Made by a program: the position numbers and the translations under genes. From NCBI RefSeq assembly GCF_001522545.3, contig NC_031769.1, forward strand, positions 2,959,120 to 3,023,119: 64,000 nucleotides of DNA. The letters run 5' to 3'. The notes under the pieces are model-generated. The model worked only from the letters and a program-made list of their open reading frames with translations, was not told the origin of the DNA and searched no databases. Each line of letters starts with the position of its first letter. The first letter of the stretch is position 1. Positions 58,821 through 64,000 of this stretch are shown in pieces. The stretch comes from Parus major. Lineage: Eukaryota; Chordata; Aves; Passeriformes; Paridae.

Positions 58821-59061
58821 TTGATTAATGAAGGATTAGCTGCTTGGAGTTGACAGTTTCATTAGCAGGATCTGTAGGAAGTAGCAGGCAGGTAAGGTCA
58901 TGGAGCACATGGTCCCACAGGTTCAGACACCTTTTCCTGTTTAAAGTGCTTCCCACAACTGTTTCCAGGGGATTGTGTCTCTCCAGCCTCATGCCCCACA
59001 GCCAGCTTTAAAGTTTAAATGTTAGCCAAAACTTTAAACTACAGATTAAAAGTCATTTATA

Positions 59062-59350
59062 CAAGAGCAGGAGGTGGCAGACATGGGATAATGGCTTCAA
59101 ACTGATAGAGGGAAGGGTTAAATGGGATATTAGGAAAAAATTCTCATCTGTGAGGGTGAGAAGCCCTGGCACAGGGTGCCCAGAGCAGCTGTGGCTGCCC
59201 CTGGATCCCTGCAAGTGTCCAAGGCCAGGTTGGATGGGGCTTGGAGCAGCCTGGGATAGTGGAAGGTGTCCCTGCCCATGGCAGGGGGTGGAACTGAAAA
59301 GACTTTTAAGGTCCTTTCCAACACAAATTCTGGGATTCTGTTCTTCTGTC
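59062..59350 (+). mobile_element. CR1 LINE 3' end
   Basis: GCCCAGAGCAGCTGTGGCTG, GTCCAAGGCCAGGTTGGATG, GAAGGTGTCCCTGCCCATGG and TTCTGGGATTCTGTTCTT in plus orientation. Confidence 0.94.
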
Positions 59351-62300
59351 ATTTACTGTAGATCTCCATTTGCCTTGACAAAGGGATTTGTGAACATAAC
59401 ATTTACACAGAGACAGGACAAAATGAAGTGGGGCTCATTTTAATTAGAAAACAAGAAAACTGGGGCAGAGGATAATCAAGTGTGAGATTAAGAAGCCTTG
59501 TTCGTATTTGTGTGTTTGAATAAATAACTGGTGCCTAAGGACAGCTGAGTAACTGATCCTGTGGGACAAACTCATGCTGTCCAGTTTATCTACCTGAAGA
59601 TAAGTTCACCTGGTTTTTAAGCCTTCTCCCATAAGGGGCAGAGAGTCTGGGATGTCCAGAGGGTGGTTGGGTTTAGACATCTGTCCTATCATGAGATAAA
59701 CAAGCTCCTGCAAAGTCTGTGTTACCCTGAGGTTTGTGCAAGTTACTGCAGTAAAGGCAGGGATAGAAGTGATACATAATTAATTTCTTCCTATATCCCA
59801 GTTTACCTTCAGGGCACAGGGACAAGACCCAGTGAATCATGCCTGGAAATCTCAGAGAATTCCAGTGAGGTCCCATGTGGAGACCAGAAAGGCCAGAGCA
59901 CACAGGGCTGGCTATGGTGGGACTGATGCACAGATATGATCAATAACATTTAAGGGAAATCATGGCTTTATTATTTTCTTCCTCTTTCCTGTTAAAGGAT
60001 GTGAAACTAGAAATGGACTGAGGTCACCATAGCAACTAACCATCATCTAAACGTTATGTGAGTCCTTCCTTTGAGTCTGGCTGTCACAGGAGCATCAATC
60101 AGAGTGCAGGATCAATGCAATTATTATTAAAGGGTCTCCTAGCTCTGAAGAGGGCAGGGATTTTATTTGAGAGAAAAAAAAACCAAAATATTTTCAAACA
60201 AGAACCATGAAAAAATTTGAAACATTTCCCAACAGAGATTGTCACTCCTGAAATAACTCCTAGAGAAGAAAGCAAATAAAATACCTTGCTCAAAGGTAAG
60301 AACAAATGTGTGCCCACCACACCTAAAATCCTGCAATCACCTGGATCTCTTTTCCCAATCATTTGGGTCAAGAGGAGAAACAGGAACAGAGAAAAGACTG
60401 TTAGGAAAGGTTGTAGGGTCTGCTCATGTTGCCCCTACAGTGATACTTCAATCTATTACCTTCTGCAGTCCAAGTGTTCTCCAAACCTCTCAGCAGCTCT
60501 CAGCAACTCCCACCCTTACATTCTGCCCAAAGATGTAGGATGTTTGTTCCCCAAGGCCAAATTAGCTCTCAGATCACTGCCAAAGTTCTTGAGCTGTGTT
60601 GCAGCTTTCCCCTGACCACTGCAGGACGTCCCCCTGCAGAGGACCAAAGACTTTGGTTTCAGCTGAGACGCCCTTGCTCGTGCTGCACGTGTGAGCATCA
60701 GAGGCACAGAACGTTATGTCCCCATAATTTGGTGGAAAAGGCCACAAAATGTCTTTGTTTTGCTTTGCTAGAAAACATCTGAGAGGCCTCAGCTACTTGA
60801 TTAGAAATGTAGATCCAGTTTCTGTTCTTTCATGACAGCATTTTCCTCCCATTTTCTCTGCATTGCAGATGGACTTTGTGATGTTGTGACCATGGAGGCT
60901 TAATTATAGCTTGTCCTCCTCTCTTTGGAAAAGTTGGAGTAGTCCCGTGGCTTTACTGCCTGTGAAAAGCTCAGGGATGAAAACCAGCTGGAAATGACTC
61001 GTTATCTATCAAGTGCCATTTTAATATTTTTTCTTTTCTTTTTTTTTAATTTTTTAAATGATTTATATATAAAATAAACACTGAATTGATTGTGACTGCT
61101 GTGTAGGATTTTATATAAAATTAAGGATGAAACAAAGGTTTCAGAGTCCTGGTTGCTTCAGTAAATAATAAGCTTTAATAAATAAATAAATAAAAAAAAT
61201 ATAAATAAGCTCCAGTGGCTCATTATTATTCCCATGATGAGAATGCTGGGATTGGTCATACATGTTTTCCAGAGAAACTTGGTGACAGGGTTTTCCTTCC
61301 CTTGGTTTCCAAGCAGGGTGTTGGAACACTCACCCAAGCAAAACATCCTCAGAAGAGAAATCTGGACTTTTGCATTTATCTTTTGCCTTTTTGACAGGCA
61401 AATGCAATTTCCAACTTCTCTCTGCTGCTTTGCTGACCTTAATTTCAGTAGTAGCAACAAAACTCTGCATGTTTTACCTCAGTAGGAAATAAGCGCACAA
61501 TCCCCCAGGGATATTCTGGTGTTTAGGAGGACCCTGATCTTTATCAATCACCTTTTCTTCCTGTCTAAACAAAAAAACTATCAATACATAACCCAAACTA
61601 ATAGAAACTGTAACTTGCAAATATTTTCAACAGCTTTCACTCTGGGAAGCAAAAGACTTTTATTGTCTTTTCACCCTGTTTGGGGGTTTTGTACCAATTT
61701 CCCAGTCAGCTTTTAAAGGCTTCACCAGGAGTGTCCCCCCAGAAAGGACACAAAAACCTCTCCACTTCGAAGATGGAGCATCATTTCTCCCCTCATTAAC
61801 TCTTCTCTTGTCATCTTACTCTAATTGATTAGGGATAAAGTCTAAACTCAGGCTCAGACTGCTTCCCAAACCTGATTAACCCCACGTTCATAAATCCCAC
61901 TGTCCACCTGCAGCATCTCTAGTGCAGCACTTACGAGGCTTGGGGTTCTTACAGACAATCAATTAATCAATTAATTAGTACAACAAAGTACTTGAGTGTT
62001 TCCCTGCATTTTAAATGGCATCAGTGACAGACTATTTCCAATTTCTTGGGATGACAGAGCTCTTTGCCTGAGCACTGATGGTGCTCAACCAAGAGAAGCA
62101 ACAAGCCAAAGAATTTTGGTCTGAAATGTGAGCATAGGATGTAATTCTCTTTTAAACTTTCTAATACCTGATTACATTCTTTATTCCACTGGATTTTAAT
62201 TAGGAACCCTTAATCCTGGTATCAGCATGGGATAGGTTTTATGCCTTTGGTAAAACTTAGGAGAATTTTCTCTGTTGCACATAGTGAACAATGTTTTGTG

Positions 62301-64000
62301 GTAAATGTAGTGTCCTAAACTGAACACCAGATAAACTGAATAAGAGCTGTTCATATTTATTATTTGGATTTGTGAATAAAAGCATTTTCCAAATGTGGAA
62401 TGCTCAGAAACTGTCCATTATTGTTTGAATTATTTTTTACTGCAAATCAAAGGATGTTCATTTCTGATCTGGTTACTGAGTTTCATGCTATGGTCCATTT
62501 GGGTGTGTGTTTAGGTTCCAGAATATTTTAACTGTACAGTACAAAGCAGAAAAAACACAAAGATTTTGTTTCTATAGATTTTCAATGCCAGGCAATGTCA
62601 CCTGTGTCTGGAAAAAAATAAAAAAATAAAAAAAAAAATTGGGAAAAACACCCAAAGAATAGAAAATTCTCCAGCTGGGAGTGCAGATCCCTGTGTTAGG
62701 GCCACCTCTAGGTCTTGCTGTGTGCTATTAAAAGGCAACATCACAGCCTGACTATGGTTTTCTTCTTTTTAACCCCTGCAAAGATGCCTTAGGATGATTT
62801 AAATCTGTCCTGTTGTGGGGTGGGTGTTTCTGGAGCTGGGAAGGCGCTGGAGAAGCAGTAACATACAACAGAGAGGCCATGGAAGTGACAGCTCCTGGTG
62901 GAAACAATGATGGATGGATATCAATCAAAGAAATCCATGTGGAAGAGGAAAAAAATTAATTTTTTGGGATCTATCTAGAAGAAAAGCCAGTAATCCCTGA
63001 ATTACATTAAATTAAAAATCCCTAATTTACAAGATGAGAAAAGACTCGGAAACTAATAAGTTTTTTTTCCATTGGAGGAAAGGAATCTCCAGTGGAGAGA
63101 TTTTGAGAACAATAATTTGGTTCACAGTCAGCACCTGAAAGGAATGAAGAATTGTGGTGGTTTTGGAGAGGAGAAATGAAATTTCAGAAGACAGGGTGTC
63201 CAAGCACACAAGATTTCACTTTGAACTTTCTGCATGATGTTGGCAGCAGCTCAAACGTTACTCCTTGGTTCAACTGCAGTGAAGGACACAGCAGAGCAGA
63301 TAAAACCAGCAACAGCTGGTATTTTTAACTAAATACACAGCTAATTTTTCCAAAAAGCATCCCACCAGCTGACAGCTCAGTTAGTTAATATTTCTTTTGT
63401 AGTCTCTTTTATTCTTTTTTCCCATTTTGTTCCATATGGAAATAGACATCCAAGTCAAGGCAGTCAGATTCCTTTCTGAAATTCATGAAAGAAGCAGCGA
63501 CAGCTCACCTCCAGACCAGCATTTGAGGGAGGTCAGAGAAAGCATCTTCAACAAGTCCCATTAATTTCTGCTCACTGAGCCAGAAATCCATGTGATGACT
63601 TCAGAAATTCACATATAAATTTAAACATCCCAAGCCAAATGAGATATTTCCCACCCACTCTTTAAGATTAGCACACCCCATGATTTTCCTGATTACATTG
63701 TAGCTACAGGTGCTTCAGAGCACAAACTTTTAAAAGTATAATTTAAAGCTATTGCTTCAGTTATAAAAATTATCTGTGGCCATAGAAAAATGTTGCTGTA
63801 CTAGGAATGATTTTGCTATTAATAAATATTAGTGTCCATGCCCAGCCTAGCTCCGTATTCTAGAAACAGAGCAGCAGCCAGAGGACACTATAACAATCCC
63901 TAAAATGTGATTATCCATGTCTTAGAAACATTAGAGTTCTCTAATAACCCGTTATTTAGGGAACCATCATGAAATGTGACTTTTTTCATTAAACCCTCAT

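Larger units (their letters stand above)
52648..64000 (-). other. ADCYAP1R1: Upstream ADCYAP1R1 intron, runs off the window
   Basis: At least 11.4 kb. I searched for the exon carrying the GMWDN-x-x-CW motif and for the CIFKKEQ exon on the minus strand and found neither, so the previous exon should lie beyond 64000. The stretch holds four CR1 pieces, a solo-LTR candidate and AT-rich repeats (about 55340-55630, 61170-61205 and 62610-62640). The rest is single-copy. Confidence 0.7.

Noticed and set aside
63480..63580. Minus-strand segment ending CTGGAG|GTGAGC, a possible upstream exon
   Set aside because: Its translation shows none of the PAC1 N-terminal motifs, and no convincing acceptor is present.
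1..64000. tRNA, rRNA, CRISPR or prokaryotic features
   Set aside because: None seen; intron-exon structure, CR1 elements and microsatellites show vertebrate nuclear DNA.

Overview
This window is vertebrate nuclear DNA, almost certainly from a bird and probably a songbird. Every recognisable retroposon is a chicken-repeat-1 (CR1) LINE 3' end, and there is at least one avian-type retroviral LTR. The exons translate to a bird-like version of one receptor. There is no bacterial-style gene, operon, rRNA, tRNA or CRISPR array. 

One protein-coding gene is supported: the 3' three-quarters of ADCYAP1R1 (PAC1, the PACAP type I receptor, a class B/secretin-family GPCR), on the minus strand. I could place 13 coding exons by splice sites, phase and protein similarity: 52612-52647, 51954-51995, 50150-50253, 49197-49294, 48607-48739, 46343-46496, 41177-41237, 36207-36276, 34246-34337, the alternative hop cassette 20625-20708, 15321-15450, 15050-15091 and the terminal exon 12081-12269. 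All phases join without a break: 1,235 nt encode 410 residues with hop, or 382 without, plus a stop. They cover the end of the extracellular domain, all seven transmembrane helices and the C-tail. The exons for the signal peptide and the first part of the hormone-binding domain were not found and should lie beyond base 64000. Exon numbers follow the mammalian scheme.

Layout. 1-9484 is 3' flank with one old CR1. About 9485-12080 is probably 3' UTR, interrupted by a 985-base run of N between two purine-rich pentanucleotide repeats. 12081-52647 holds the exons with introns up to 13.5 kb. 52648-64000 is the next upstream intron, with four CR1 copies and a solo-LTR candidate. About 14 of 15 recognisable CR1 pieces run antisense to the gene.

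The most interesting signals are in the third-intracellular-loop region. The hop cassette is intact, with a tandem NAGNAG acceptor that explains hop1/hop2. Two GCATG (Rbfox-type) motifs lie just downstream of it. Between exon 13 and hop, where mammals have the hip exon, is a frame-preserving 33-nt (or 54-nt) candidate cassette exon with very strong splice signals that I cannot match to a known cassette. Exon 5 is 36 nt rather than the 21 nt I expect in mammals, so the alternative extracellular insert is longer.
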